A DNA stretch of 16,031 nt from JBPYCR01 sp051846935 (GTDB taxonomy: Bacteria > Bacillota > Bacilli > Bacillales > Amphibacillaceae): contig NZ_JBPYCS010000042.1 in assembly GCF_051846935.1 (NCBI RefSeq), positions 1 through 16,031 on the forward strand. Reading direction: 5' to 3'. Below the pieces are notes generated by a model, which was not told the origin of the DNA, did no database searches, and saw only the letters and a list, made by a program, of their open reading frames with translations. Every line of letters starts with the position of its first letter. Positions within the stretch are counted from its first letter, which is position 1. The position numbers were made by a program, and so were the translations under genes. This document shows positions 5,999 to 14,093 of this stretch, in pieces.

Positions 5999-6826
5999 TT
6001 ATTCCTTTTGACAGGCTGGGCATATGTGTGTACCTCTTCCAGCAACTCGTAATTTAATTATTGGGCTGGCACATCGTTTACATGGCTCATACTGCTTGCC
6101 ATATACGTAAAGCTCTTGCTGGAACATGCCCATCTCTCCATCCCCATTTACGTACGATCGTATTGTTGTACCCCCACGTTTAACGGCTTCTTTTAACGTA
6201 GTTTCAGCATGGTGTTTTAATATATCCGCTTCTATTGCTGTTACGGTGTTTGCCGATTTTAATGGGTGGATATTTGACTTAAACAATACTTCATCTACGT
6301 AAATATTTCCAAGACCTGCTACAACGGTTTGATCTAACAAAACCGCTTTTATCGATCGTCCTGTTCGTTGCAACTTTTTTAAGAAATATTCTGTAGTAAA
6401 CTCCTTCTCAAATGGATCGGGTCCAAGATCACGCAGTGGCTTTTCAAATCGCTCTTTTCCTTTTTCAATGACATGCATCGTACCGAATTTACGAACATCA
6501 TTGTAGCGAAGCTCTTGACCATCTGTAAACGATAAAATTACATGTGTATGCTTCTTTATCGTTTCTCCTTTTGTATGAAGGCTGTACTTTCCCTCCATGC
6601 GCAAATGAGAAATTAATACATAGTCATTTAAATAAAAAAGTAAAAATTTACCTTTTCTTTCAATCGTTTGAATCGTCTGTCCATTTAATAACTGTTGAAA
6701 GTGGATAATATCGTCTGGCTGTTTAATAATGTTTGGCCAATAAACGGATACTTTATGAATTGTTTTACCTAAAACTAATTGCTTTAATGTATTTCTGATT
6801 GTTTCTACCTCTGGTAATTCAGGCAT
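5999..6826 (-). CDS. mutM: MutM (Fpg), formamidopyrimidine/8-oxoguanine DNA glycosylase
   Basis: A 275-residue base-excision repair enzyme with glycosylase and AP-lyase activity, removing 8-oxoguanine and formamidopyrimidines. The N-terminus MPELPEVETI supplies the catalytic Pro and Glu exposed after removal of Met. K58 in the ERKGKF hairpin, M77 in HLRMEGKY, R112 in DVRKFG and N174 in the helix-two-turn-helix segment (VAGLGNIYVDE) match known functional positions. A C-terminal zinc finger has C249, C252, C269 and C272, with the DNA-contacting Arg in GRGTHIC (R264). Length equals the family norm. The start lies 15 bases after the polA stop; AAGGGG overlapping that stop is the likely ribosome-binding site. 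Linkage to polA places lesion excision beside gap-filling polymerase. Confidence 0.96.
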   Translation of the reverse strand: MPELPEVETIRNTLKQLVLGKTIHKVSVYWPNIIKQPDDIIHFQQLLNGQTIQTIERKGKFLLFYLNDYVLISHLRMEGKYSLHTKGETIKKHTHVILSFTDGQELRYNDVRKFGTMHVIEKGKERFEKPLRDLGPDPFEKEFTTEYFLKKLQRTGRSIKAVLLDQTVVAGLGNIYVDEVLFKSNIHPLKSANTVTAIEADILKHHAETTLKEAVKRGGTTIRSYVNGDGEMGMFQQELYVYGKQYEPCKRCASPIIKLRVAGRGTHICPACQKE

Positions 6827-6841
6827 CGCATCTACTTCCCC

Positions 6842-9469
6842 TTATTTTGCATCAAACCAGCTGTCGCCGTATGCATAATCTACTTTTAAAGGAACCATTA
6901 ACTCAACAGTTTGTTCCATCATTTGTGGCACTATTTGCTTTAGCTTTTCAACTTCGTCCTTTGGTGCTTCCAAAATCAATTCATCATGAACCTGTAATAA
7001 TAACTTCGCTTGCAGCTTATCGGTTTTCAGTTTTAAAGATAAATCAATCATCGCTTTCTTTATAATATCAGCAGCGCTACCTTGAATAGGTGTATTCATC
7101 GCTGTTCGCTCGGCAAAGCTGCGTTGATTGAAATTTCTACTCGTTATTTCAGGTAAATAACGTCGGCGATTCATTAGCGTTGTTACGTATCCTTTGTGCT
7201 TCGCTTCTTGAACGATCTCATCCATATAAGCTTTAACCCCTGGATAGCTCATAAAGTAACGGTCGATAAAATGCTTCGCTTCTTTTCTCGTTATTCCAAG
7301 ATTTTGTGACAATCCATAATCACTGATACCATAAACAATACCAAAATTTACCGCTTTAGCTTGTCTACGCATATTTGCATCTACGTCGTTTTTATCTACA
7401 TGAAATACGTCCATCGCTGTTTGCGTATGAATATCTAAATTATCTTTAAATGCTGCAATTAATTTTTCATCTTCGGCAATATGAGCCAATACACGTAATT
7501 CAATTTGAGAATAATCTGCTGCAAAAATAACCCAGTCGTTATTCGATGGAACAAAAGCTTGTCTAATTTTCCGTCCTTCTTCCAAACGAATTGGAATGTT
7601 TTGTAAATTAGGTTCCGTTGAACTGAGTCTGCCAGTTTGTGTCAATGCTTGGTTAAATCGTGTATGGATCTTTCCTTCGTCAATTACTTTTAATAAGCCT
7701 TCGATATATGTTGATTGCAGCTTTCCTAATTGGCGATATAAAAGAATTTGGGAAATAATCTCATGCTCTCCTTCGAGTTTCTCCAATACTTCTGCAGCTG
7801 TGGAATAGCCTGTCTTTGTCTTTTTAATAACTGGCAGTTCCAGTTTTTCAAATAAAATAGACCCGAGCTGTTTCGGTGAATTTACATTAAACGTTTCCCC
7901 TGCGAGTCCATATATTTTATTTTCTATCGTTTGAAGCCGTTCCTTTAGCTCAACATGCATTTTGTCCAAACGCGTACGATCTACGCTTACACCACGATGC
8001 TCCATCTCTCCTAATATAAGTGCAAGTGGCATCTCTAACTCCTTGTAAAGCTTGAACTGCTCATTCTTTTTCAATTCTTCTTCGACACGGTGTTTTACAG
8101 AATGGATCGTATTTGCTTTTCGAATCAAATGCTCGGCTAAAATAGGTTGTTCTGGAACCTTCATTTTGGCACCTTTTCCATAAACTTCCTCATCAAAACG
8201 AACTTCTTCATAGCCCATTCGCTTTCCAATAGACGGGATGTCTTGGTTATTCTCAGCTGGGTTTATCAAATAAGAGGCGAGTAATAGATCAAAAGTAATT
8301 CCTTTTATATGTATTCCGTGTCTTAATAAAGAAACTACAGTTCCTTTTGCGTCATATACATATTTTTTATTACGTTCATTTTCCGCCCATTCTTTAAATA
8401 CGGAGGAATTTATTGCTGCTGCGGCCGGAATGAAATATTTATTAGCATCATTTACAATTGCGACGCCTTCGATGGTAGCTTGGTGATAGTTTTCATGAAG
8501 CATTTCAATAATTAACGTTTCGTTTCCGGTAAACATTTCTGAAGTAATTTGTTCAACTAGTGTATAATCTACCGACTGCAATATTTTTTCTTCATTTACA
8601 GATCCTGAATGGTCCATTTTATCAAGTAACGATTGAAAGCCTAGTTCCTTAAAAATCGTAAATACATCTTTAGATTCATACCCATTATAGGCTAGATCAT
8701 TAACTGTAAGCTCAATCGGTGATTCGCAATTTATTGTTGCAAGCTGTTTACTTAAAAAAGCTTCTTTTTGATATGTGACTAAGTTTTCCTTTAACCTTTT
8801 ACCTGAAATATCTTCTAAATGATCGTAGACGGATTCAATTGTATTATACTGACCGAGTAGCTTAGTAGCTGTTTTTATTCCTACGCCACGTACTCCAGGT
8901 ATATTATCTGAGCTATCCCCCATTAATGCTTTTAAGTCAATTATTTGCTCTGGCCTTAGTCCCATTTTCTCCTGTAAAAATGCGGGTGTATACGATTCAA
9001 CTTCACTAATTCCCTTCTTCGTAACATCAACCGTTACAGAAGGAGAAACAAGCTGAAGCATATCTTGATCCCCCGAAATAACCTTTACTTTCCAGTCCTT
9101 TGTGTTAACTGCCCCTGCCAGCGTGCCAATAATATCATCTGCTTCATACTGCTCAAGCTGATAATGAGGAATATTAAACGCATCGAGCAATTCTTTTGCA
9201 AGTGGAAATTGCTCTGATAGTTCAGGTGGTGTTTTCTGACGTCCACCTTTATATTCTTTATACGTTTTGTGACGAAAGGTTGTTTTTCCTGCATCAAATG
9301 CAACGAGTAGATGTGTTGGCTTTTCTTCTTCTAGAATTCGCATTATAAGCTTTGTAAATCCATAAACAGCATTTGTATAAACCCCTTTATCATTATTTAA
9401 AAGGGGAAGAGCAAAAAACGCTCGATATATTAAACTGTTTCCATCAATAAGAACCAATTTATTTGTCAT
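6842..9469 (-). CDS. polA: PolA, DNA polymerase I
   Basis: An 875-residue repair and Okazaki-fragment polymerase. Residues 1 to about 300 form the 5'-3' exonuclease with the acidic sites LIDGNS (D9), AFDAG (D59), EADD (109-112), SGDQD (D134, D136) and GDSSDNIPG (D185, D188). The middle region (about 300-470) has the 3'-5' exonuclease fold but lacks the DxE catalytic signature: the equivalent strand reads IEGVAIVND. It is therefore presumably not a proofreader, as in B. subtilis and Geobacillus Pol I. The polymerase domain has motif A AADYSQIELR (D652), the O-helix KAVNFGIVYG, and motif C QVHDE (D829, E830). I chose ATG at 9469 because GGAGG is seven bases upstream; the ATG at 9475 is one base from it. 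Length is close to B. subtilis (880). Confidence 0.97.
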   Translation of the reverse strand: MTNKLVLIDGNSLIYRAFFALPLLNNDKGVYTNAVYGFTKLIMRILEEEKPTHLLVAFDAGKTTFRHKTYKEYKGGRQKTPPELSEQFPLAKELLDAFNIPHYQLEQYEADDIIGTLAGAVNTKDWKVKVISGDQDMLQLVSPSVTVDVTKKGISEVESYTPAFLQEKMGLRPEQIIDLKALMGDSSDNIPGVRGVGIKTATKLLGQYNTIESVYDHLEDISGKRLKENLVTYQKEAFLSKQLATINCESPIELTVNDLAYNGYESKDVFTIFKELGFQSLLDKMDHSGSVNEEKILQSVDYTLVEQITSEMFTGNETLIIEMLHENYHQATIEGVAIVNDANKYFIPAAAAINSSVFKEWAENERNKKYVYDAKGTVVSLLRHGIHIKGITFDLLLASYLINPAENNQDIPSIGKRMGYEEVRFDEEVYGKGAKMKVPEQPILAEHLIRKANTIHSVKHRVEEELKKNEQFKLYKELEMPLALILGEMEHRGVSVDRTRLDKMHVELKERLQTIENKIYGLAGETFNVNSPKQLGSILFEKLELPVIKKTKTGYSTAAEVLEKLEGEHEIISQILLYRQLGKLQSTYIEGLLKVIDEGKIHTRFNQALTQTGRLSSTEPNLQNIPIRLEEGRKIRQAFVPSNNDWVIFAADYSQIELRVLAHIAEDEKLIAAFKDNLDIHTQTAMDVFHVDKNDVDANMRRQAKAVNFGIVYGISDYGLSQNLGITRKEAKHFIDRYFMSYPGVKAYMDEIVQEAKHKGYVTTLMNRRRYLPEITSRNFNQRSFAERTAMNTPIQGSAADIIKKAMIDLSLKLKTDKLQAKLLLQVHDELILEAPKDEVEKLKQIVPQMMEQTVELMVPLKVDYAYGDSWFDAK

Positions 9470-9501
9470 TTTCATACCTCCATATTCCAGTTATGCTTTC
9501 A

Positions 9502-9507
9502 ATTATA
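9502..9507 (-). promoter_or_regulatory. Weak candidate -10 for polA
   Basis: TATAAT on the minus strand, 32 bases upstream of the chosen polA ATG and just past the phoR terminator. No good -35 is present (TTAGTA 18 bases upstream lies inside the terminator). It overlaps the terminator's AT-rich tail, so it may be fortuitous. Confidence 0.25.
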
Positions 9508-9511
9508 TAAT

Positions 9512-9542
9512 AAAACACCCTCTGTTACTAAGAGGATGTTTT
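9512..9542 (-). terminator. Rho-independent terminator of phoPR
   Basis: The arms 9512-9522 and 9532-9542 form an 11-bp stem with a nine-base loop. The one non-Watson-Crick position is a T-G wobble in minus-strand RNA. The 5' arm uses the last codons of phoR. T-rich sequence (GTGTTTTATTATATAA) follows on the minus side; a T-run also follows on the plus side, so it could act in both directions, but there is no plus-strand gene here. Confidence 0.7.
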
Positions 9543-10922
9543 TTGTTTCGAAGGTCTTTCTTTTGGCAAGTAAACCGAAAATGTAGTTCCTTTATTTAGT
9601 TCACTATCGACCGTTATTTTTCCATTATGAACTTCTACAATATGCTTTACAATCGCAAGCCCTAGACCAGTACCGCCTGTATTCCTGCTTCTTGCCTTAT
9701 CGACTCGATAAAACCGTTCAAAAATGCGGGGTAGTGCATCTTTTTCTATTCCAATCCCCGTATCTTTTACTTGGATACGAACAAAATCCTTTGTTTCATC
9801 AATTAATAATGTTATTTGTCCGCCTTCAGGTGTATAGCTAATTGCATTTGTAAGCAAATTAATCAATACTTGCTTTACTCTTTCCTTATCTGCTGTAAAT
9901 GGTGTATCCGTTAATAGCTCCGTCGTAAATTCAATCCTTTTTTCTGACGCTTGATGCTGCAAGAGTGGAACTATTTCGTCCAATACCGTGTTAAACTGCA
10001 CTTCAGAAAAAACAAGTTGAAATTCATCTTTTTCTAGTTTGGATAAGATGAGCAAATCTTCTATCAATACTTGGATTCGTTTGCTTTCCTCATATATAAT
10101 ACCTAAAAATTGTTTGCGAGTTGTTTCATCATCAATTGCTCCATCTAACAATGTTTCCGCAAATCCTTTAATTGATGTAATCGGGGTTTTTAATTCATGG
10201 GATACATTAGCTACAAAGTCTTTGCGCATTACTTCTAATTTTTTCAATTCCGTAATATCGTACAGTACGAGAACTGCACCTCGTAACATATTACGTTCAT
10301 TAAAAATAGGTGCTCCGACAATTTCTAAAAAGAACTTATCTGTTTCCTTAGATAATGTAAATAACTGCTTCACATTTTTTTCATACAAAAATGTCTCTTG
10401 AACCGTTTTATGAATGATTTCGTTTTCGAGTACATCGTAATATAAATAACCAATATAATCGTTGGGCTCTTTCCCAAACATAGATATAAACTTTCGGTTA
10501 ACGAGATGAATATAGCCCTTTTCATCAATTAATACGAGACCACTTTCAGAGTTATCAATAACGGTGGAAAACTGCTCAGCTTGTATTTGTTCATGTATCG
10601 TTAATTCACTCAAGTTTCGAGCAAGCGCATTAATTTTCCCAAACAATTCACCGACATGGCCATTCATGGGATGATGGATTCGTGCACGATAGTTGCCTTT
10701 CACTAATTTATCTACCGTATTCGTAGCCTTGTCGATTGGCTTTACATACCGATCAAAAACTTGCAATAAAACGACAATTAAAATGATATATTGAATAATT
10801 AACACAGCTAAGAGTACGAAAAGGTTATTAATTACTTGGCTTAAAATAGCACCACTAATAACAATTAAAAGAAATATCCCAAATGCATATGTAAATAATG
10901 TTTTTGAAAGCAACGGCTTCAT
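9528..10922 (-). CDS. phoR: PhoR, phosphate-starvation sensor histidine kinase without an extracytoplasmic domain
   Basis: A 464-residue membrane histidine kinase that phosphorylates PhoP. Two hydrophobic helices (about 8-29 and 34-56) are separated by only about five residues (QVINN), so there is no extracellular domain; B. subtilis PhoR (579 residues) has a large one. A HAMP linker (57-108) and a PAS domain (about 115-225, VIDNSESGLVLIDEKGYI onward) follow. Then comes the dimerisation and phosphoacceptor helix with H242 in VSHELKTP, and the ATPase domain with N359 in NLLTNAISYTPEGG, DTGIGI (387-392) and GTGLGLAIV (417-425). The start overlaps the phoP stop by four bases (ATGA), with GGAGG ten bases upstream, so translation is coupled. 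The kinase core is fully conserved and should be active. Confidence 0.92.
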   Translation of the reverse strand: MKPLLSKTLFTYAFGIFLLIVISGAILSQVINNLFVLLAVLIIQYIILIVVLLQVFDRYVKPIDKATNTVDKLVKGNYRARIHHPMNGHVGELFGKINALARNLSELTIHEQIQAEQFSTVIDNSESGLVLIDEKGYIHLVNRKFISMFGKEPNDYIGYLYYDVLENEIIHKTVQETFLYEKNVKQLFTLSKETDKFFLEIVGAPIFNERNMLRGAVLVLYDITELKKLEVMRKDFVANVSHELKTPITSIKGFAETLLDGAIDDETTRKQFLGIIYEESKRIQVLIEDLLILSKLEKDEFQLVFSEVQFNTVLDEIVPLLQHQASEKRIEFTTELLTDTPFTADKERVKQVLINLLTNAISYTPEGGQITLLIDETKDFVRIQVKDTGIGIEKDALPRIFERFYRVDKARSRNTGGTGLGLAIVKHIVEVHNGKITVDSELNKGTTFSVYLPKERPSKQKTSS

Positions 10923-11611
10923 GACGCTGGTTCCTCCATTTTATAACCTAACCCGCGAATCGTTTTAATATAGGCTGGTGTTCTCGTATTATTTTCTATT
11001 TTTTCGCGCAATCGACTTATATGGACATCGACGATTCGTGTGTCACCAGCAAAGTCATAGTTCCATACTGCACTTAAAAGTTGGTCTCTTGATAAGACAT
11101 TGCCAATATGATTTGCCAAATAAAGTAAAAGCTCAAATTCCTTTCGGGTAAAGGTTAAAGTTGCCCCGTTCATTTTTGCTTCGTACTTTTCTGGATAAAT
11201 CGTTAAGCGTCCAACCTTAATTTCAGATGATTGTTTACTATGCTCCATATTTGTTCGTCGCAAAATTGCCTTAATCCTTGCTACTACTTCTTTCGGGCTA
11301 AATGGCTTTGTTAAATAATCATCCGCCCCAAATTCCAATCCTAATACCTTATCATACAATTCATCTTTAGCTGTTAGCATTATAATTGGTATGTTATTTT
11401 TATTTAAGCGCAAGTGCTTGCAAACTTCCATTCCATCCATTTTCGGTAGCATTAAATCAAGTACAATTAAATGAAAATTGTCTTGTTCCACCTTTTTTAA
11501 AGCTGCTTCCCCATCATAGGCCACTTCTGTAACGAATCCTGCTTTTTCTATATTGTACTTTAACAATGTCACAATAGATGATTCATCATCTACAATCAGT
11601 ATTTTTTTCAT
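10919..11611 (-). CDS. phoP: PhoP, phosphate-starvation response regulator (OmpR family)
   Basis: A 230-residue DNA-binding response regulator for the Pho regulon. The receiver domain (1 to about 120) has acidic residues D8 and D9, phosphoacceptor D52 in VLDLMLP, T80 in MLTAKD and K102 in TKPF. The C-terminal winged helix (about 130-227) includes KEFELLLYLANHIGNVLSRDQLL and ends TIRGLGYKME, the usual OmpR/PhoB ending. The ribosome-binding site GAGGT is seven bases upstream of the ATG. It is the first gene of phoPR, with its own promoter candidate and a separate terminator from mdh upstream. I see no convincing pair of TTHACA-type Pho boxes in the upstream region, so autoregulation is not evident from sequence. 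Confidence 0.95.
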   Translation of the reverse strand: MKKILIVDDESSIVTLLKYNIEKAGFVTEVAYDGEAALKKVEQDNFHLIVLDLMLPKMDGMEVCKHLRLNKNNIPIIMLTAKDELYDKVLGLEFGADDYLTKPFSPKEVVARIKAILRRTNMEHSKQSSEIKVGRLTIYPEKYEAKMNGATLTFTRKEFELLLYLANHIGNVLSRDQLLSAVWNYDFAGDTRIVDVHISRLREKIENNTRTPAYIKTIRGLGYKMEEPAS

Positions 11612-11650
11612 TTCGAAACCTCATTTCTGTGACAATAAGCTATTAACTCT

Positions 11651-11679
11651 ATCTTACAATGCGTTCGCCAACAAGTGAA
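11651..11679 (-). promoter_or_regulatory. Candidate sigma-A promoter for phoPR
   Basis: On the minus strand TTCACT (11679-11674) and TAAGAT (11656-11651) are separated by exactly 17 bases. Both are moderate matches to TTGACA/TATAAT. Transcription would start near 11644, about 33 bases before the phoP ATG. Confidence 0.45.
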
Positions 11680-11691
11680 TACTTTTCGCAT

Positions 11692-11713
11692 ATTGTAAAT
11701 GAAATTTTACAAT
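11692..11713. repeat. Perfect 8-bp inverted repeat upstream of the phoPR promoter
   Basis: ATTGTAAA (11692-11699) and TTTACAAT (11706-11713) are separated by six bases. It lies just upstream of the candidate -35 and is distinct from the mdh terminator. TTTACA on each strand resembles a Pho box half, but the usual tandem direct-repeat arrangement is absent. An operator or a weak hairpin are both possible. Confidence 0.4.
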
Positions 11714-11730
11714 TAGATGAATCGAACAAA

Positions 11731-11771
11731 AGAAGCTTCTTTCCATATGATAAATACAAAAAGAAGCTTCT
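11731..11771 (-). terminator. Terminator of the citZ-icd-mdh cluster
   Basis: A perfect 12-bp stem (arms 11731-11742 and 11760-11771, AGAAGCTTCTTT/AAAGAAGCTTCT) with a 17-base loop starts 14 bases after the mdh stop. On the minus strand it is followed by TTTGTT. Each arm also contains the self-complementary AGAAGCTTCT. This separates mdh from phoPR. Confidence 0.8.
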
Positions 11772-11785
11772 CTGTTTATAGAATA

Positions 11786-12724
11786 TTATTGTAATACGTT
11801 TAATACATTTTTGACGGAATCAGCGGATTTATCAAGTGCTTTCTTTTCCTCAGTTGTTAAATCCAGTTCAATAATATTCTCGATTCCTTTTCCACCAATT
11901 ACCGTAGGAACACCAAGGTAAATATCATTATAGCCATACTCGCCTTCCAAATAAGCGATCGAAGGAAGTACACGACGTTGATCTTTTAAAATAGCTTCTG
12001 CCATTTCAGTTAATGATGCAGCTGGAGCATAATAGGCACTTCCGTTACCAAGAAGGTTTACAATTTCTCCGCCACCTTTTCTTGTACGCTCTACAATCGC
12101 ATCCAACCGATCCTTAGAAATAAGCTTTTCAAGTGGAATACCGCCTGCATAAGAGTATCGAATAAGTGGCACCATATCATCTCCGTGCCCACCTAATACA
12201 AATCCAGTTACATCTTTTACGGATAGGTTCAGCTCCTCGGAAACGAATGTACGAAAACGTGCAGTATCTAAGATGCCGGATTGTCCAATGACACGCTCTT
12301 TCGGAAAGCCCGACTCTTTAAATGCAGTGTATGTCATTGCATCAACGGGATTCGTAAGTACAATAATAAAACACTTTGGAGAGTAGGTTACTATTTCTTT
12401 CGTAACAGATTTCATTATTTTTGCGTTTGTATTCACTAAATCGTCTCTACTCATCCCTGGCTTTCTTGCAATGCCTGCTGTAATTATTACAATATCCGAA
12501 TCCTTCGTATCCGCGTAATTTGCAGTTCCAGTAATACGTGCATCAAACCCTTGAACTGGACTTGCTTCCAGCATATCAAGCGCCTTTCCTTTCGTTGGAT
12601 CTTCCATATTTGGAATATCGACGAGAACAACGTCTCCCAGTTCTTTTTGTGCAATCATTAATGCTGTTGTAGCCCCTGTGAACCCGGAGCCGATGACTGA
12701 GATCTTTCTTCTTTTTATGGCCAA
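11786..12724 (-). CDS. mdh: Malate dehydrogenase (NAD-dependent, LDH-like)
   Basis: A 312-residue cytosolic enzyme that oxidises malate to oxaloacetate in the TCA cycle. The Rossmann motif is IGSGFTGATT (11-20), D36 in LVDIP fits NAD rather than NADP, and the substrate-binding arginines are R87 and R93 in GIARKPGMSR and R156 in LDTARF. N125 lies in VLTNPVD and the catalytic H180 in GGHGDD. I chose TTG at 12724 (MAIKRRKISVIGSG) because AGAGG lies eight bases upstream and the length then equals the 312 residues of B. subtilis Mdh. An in-frame GTG nine bases upstream would sit inside that ribosome-binding site. It follows icd by 12 bases, hence co-transcribed. The protein is close to full-length B. 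subtilis Mdh with no odd features. Confidence 0.96.
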   Translation of the reverse strand: MAIKRRKISVIGSGFTGATTALMIAQKELGDVVLVDIPNMEDPTKGKALDMLEASPVQGFDARITGTANYADTKDSDIVIITAGIARKPGMSRDDLVNTNAKIMKSVTKEIVTYSPKCFIIVLTNPVDAMTYTAFKESGFPKERVIGQSGILDTARFRTFVSEELNLSVKDVTGFVLGGHGDDMVPLIRYSYAGGIPLEKLISKDRLDAIVERTRKGGGEIVNLLGNGSAYYAPAASLTEMAEAILKDQRRVLPSIAYLEGEYGYNDIYLGVPTVIGGKGIENIIELDLTTEEKKALDKSADSVKNVLNVLQ

Positions 12725-12736
12725 TTTGTTCACCTC

Positions 12737-14008
12737 TTAGTCCATATTTTTTATTAATTCATTACCAAACTCGGAACATTTTACTTCTGTAGCGCCGTCC
12801 ATTAAACGTGCAAAGTCATATGTTACTACTTTAGAAGCAATTGTTTTATCCATTGCTTTTGTGACTAGATCGGCAGCTTCTCTCCAGCCTAAATGCTCTA
12901 GCATTAATACTCCTGATAAAATAACAGAAGATGGATTAACCTTGTCCAGGCCAGCATATTTTGGAGCCGTACCATGTGTTGCTTCAAAAATTGCATGTCC
13001 TGTATCGTAGTTAATATTTGCACCTGGCGCAATTCCTATTCCACCAACTTGTGCAGCTAATGCATCTGAGATGTAGTCTCCATTCAAGTTCATTGTAGCA
13101 ACGACATCAAACTCATTCGGACGAGTTAAGATTTGCTGAAGGAAAATATCTGCAATTGCATCTTTGATAATAATTTTCCCAGCTTTTTCTGCATCATCCT
13201 GCGCTTTATTTGCAGCTTCCTTACCGTCTTTTTCAACAATTCGATCGTACTCTGCCCATGTGAATACTTTTTCTCCGTATTCTTCTTCAGCAACTTCATA
13301 GCCCCAGTTCTTAAATGAGCCTTCTGTAAATTTCATAATATTGCCTTTGTGTACTAATGTAACACTTTTACGTCCTTCTGCTATCGCATAATCGATGCTC
13401 GCGCGTACGAGACGCTTTGTTCCTTCTTCTGATACTGGCTTAATTCCAATTCCAGAAGTTTCTGGGAAGCGAATGTTTTTAACTCCCATTTCATTTTGTA
13501 AAAAGTCAATTACCTTTTTAACATCGTCTGTACCTTGCTGCCATTCTATGCCTGCATAAATATCCTCTGTGTTTTCACGGAAAATAGCCATGTCCACATC
13601 CTCTGGATGCTTAACTGGCGAGGGTACTCCTTCAAAGTAACGAACAGGACGTAAGCAAGTGAACAAGTCTAGCTCCTGTCTTAATGCTACGTTTAATGAA
13701 CGGAATCCCCCACCTATCGGCGTAGTTAAAGGCCCCTTAATTGCAATCTTATATTCTTCAATCTGATCTAATGTTTCTTTCGGTAGCCATTCACCTGTTT
13801 TGTTGAATGCTTTCTCACCAGCGTAAACTTCTTTCCATACAATCTCTTTCTTACCGTTATACGCTTTTTCAACTGCTGCATCTAATACTTTACTCGCTGC
13901 AGCCCAAATATCTGGTCCTGTTCCATCTCCTTCTATAAAAGGTACAATTGGATGATCTGGAACATTTAATACACCTTTATCAACTGTTATTTTTTCACCT
14001 TGAGCCAT
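12737..14008 (-). CDS. icd: Isocitrate dehydrogenase (NADP-dependent)
   Basis: A 423-residue TCA-cycle enzyme converting isocitrate to 2-oxoglutarate with NADP. Substrate residues include S104 and N106 in FRSLNVALR, R110, R120 and R144 in IFRENTEDIYAG, with catalytic Y151 and K221 (VHKGN). The metal-binding aspartates D311 and D315 lie in NLNGDYISD, and ATHGTAPKYAG (K350, Y351) fits NADP. S104 is at the position of the regulatory phosphoserine of the E. coli enzyme. The length equals the Bacillus enzyme. GGAGG seven to eight bases upstream of ATG is a strong ribosome-binding site. It lies 85 bases after citZ, with a GC-rich hairpin between; a TATGAT in that gap could serve as an internal -10 but has no good -35. 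Confidence 0.97.
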   Translation of the reverse strand: MAQGEKITVDKGVLNVPDHPIVPFIEGDGTGPDIWAAASKVLDAAVEKAYNGKKEIVWKEVYAGEKAFNKTGEWLPKETLDQIEEYKIAIKGPLTTPIGGGFRSLNVALRQELDLFTCLRPVRYFEGVPSPVKHPEDVDMAIFRENTEDIYAGIEWQQGTDDVKKVIDFLQNEMGVKNIRFPETSGIGIKPVSEEGTKRLVRASIDYAIAEGRKSVTLVHKGNIMKFTEGSFKNWGYEVAEEEYGEKVFTWAEYDRIVEKDGKEAANKAQDDAEKAGKIIIKDAIADIFLQQILTRPNEFDVVATMNLNGDYISDALAAQVGGIGIAPGANINYDTGHAIFEATHGTAPKYAGLDKVNPSSVILSGVLMLEHLGWREAADLVTKAMDKTIASKVVTYDFARLMDGATEVKCSEFGNELIKNMD

Positions 14009-14068
14009 TAAAAAAACCTCCTATTATTCTTCCTGCATTTCAATACTATCATATTCTTTATTACATGA

Positions 14069-14092
14069 TAATAGCCGGGACCCCGGCTATTA
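14069..14092 (-). terminator. GC-rich hairpin between citZ and icd
   Basis: The arms TAATAGCCGGG (14069-14079) and CCCGGCTATTA (14082-14092) form an 11-bp perfect inverted repeat with almost no spacer, so the real loop would be about four bases. It begins one base after the citZ stop. There is no T-run on either side, so it is more likely a partial terminator, pause or RNA-processing/stability element that sets the citZ to icd-mdh ratio. I am sure of the structure, not the role. Confidence 0.6.
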
Positions 14093-14093
14093 A

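Noticed and set aside
5986..6045. Longer coaE start overlapping the mutM 3' end
   Set aside because: The extra 20 residues are not family-like, and AAAGGAGGT sits five bases before the ATG at 5985.
10039..10401. 120-codon plus-strand open frame within phoR
   Set aside because: Antisense to the conserved kinase and PAS region of phoR, with no ribosome-binding site; an artefact of codon use in phoR.
9528..11611. phoPR as a transferred or non-Pho two-component system
   Set aside because: Conserved position after mdh and before polA, the 4-nt overlap and a full-length PhoP-type regulator support the native phoPR despite the short PhoR.
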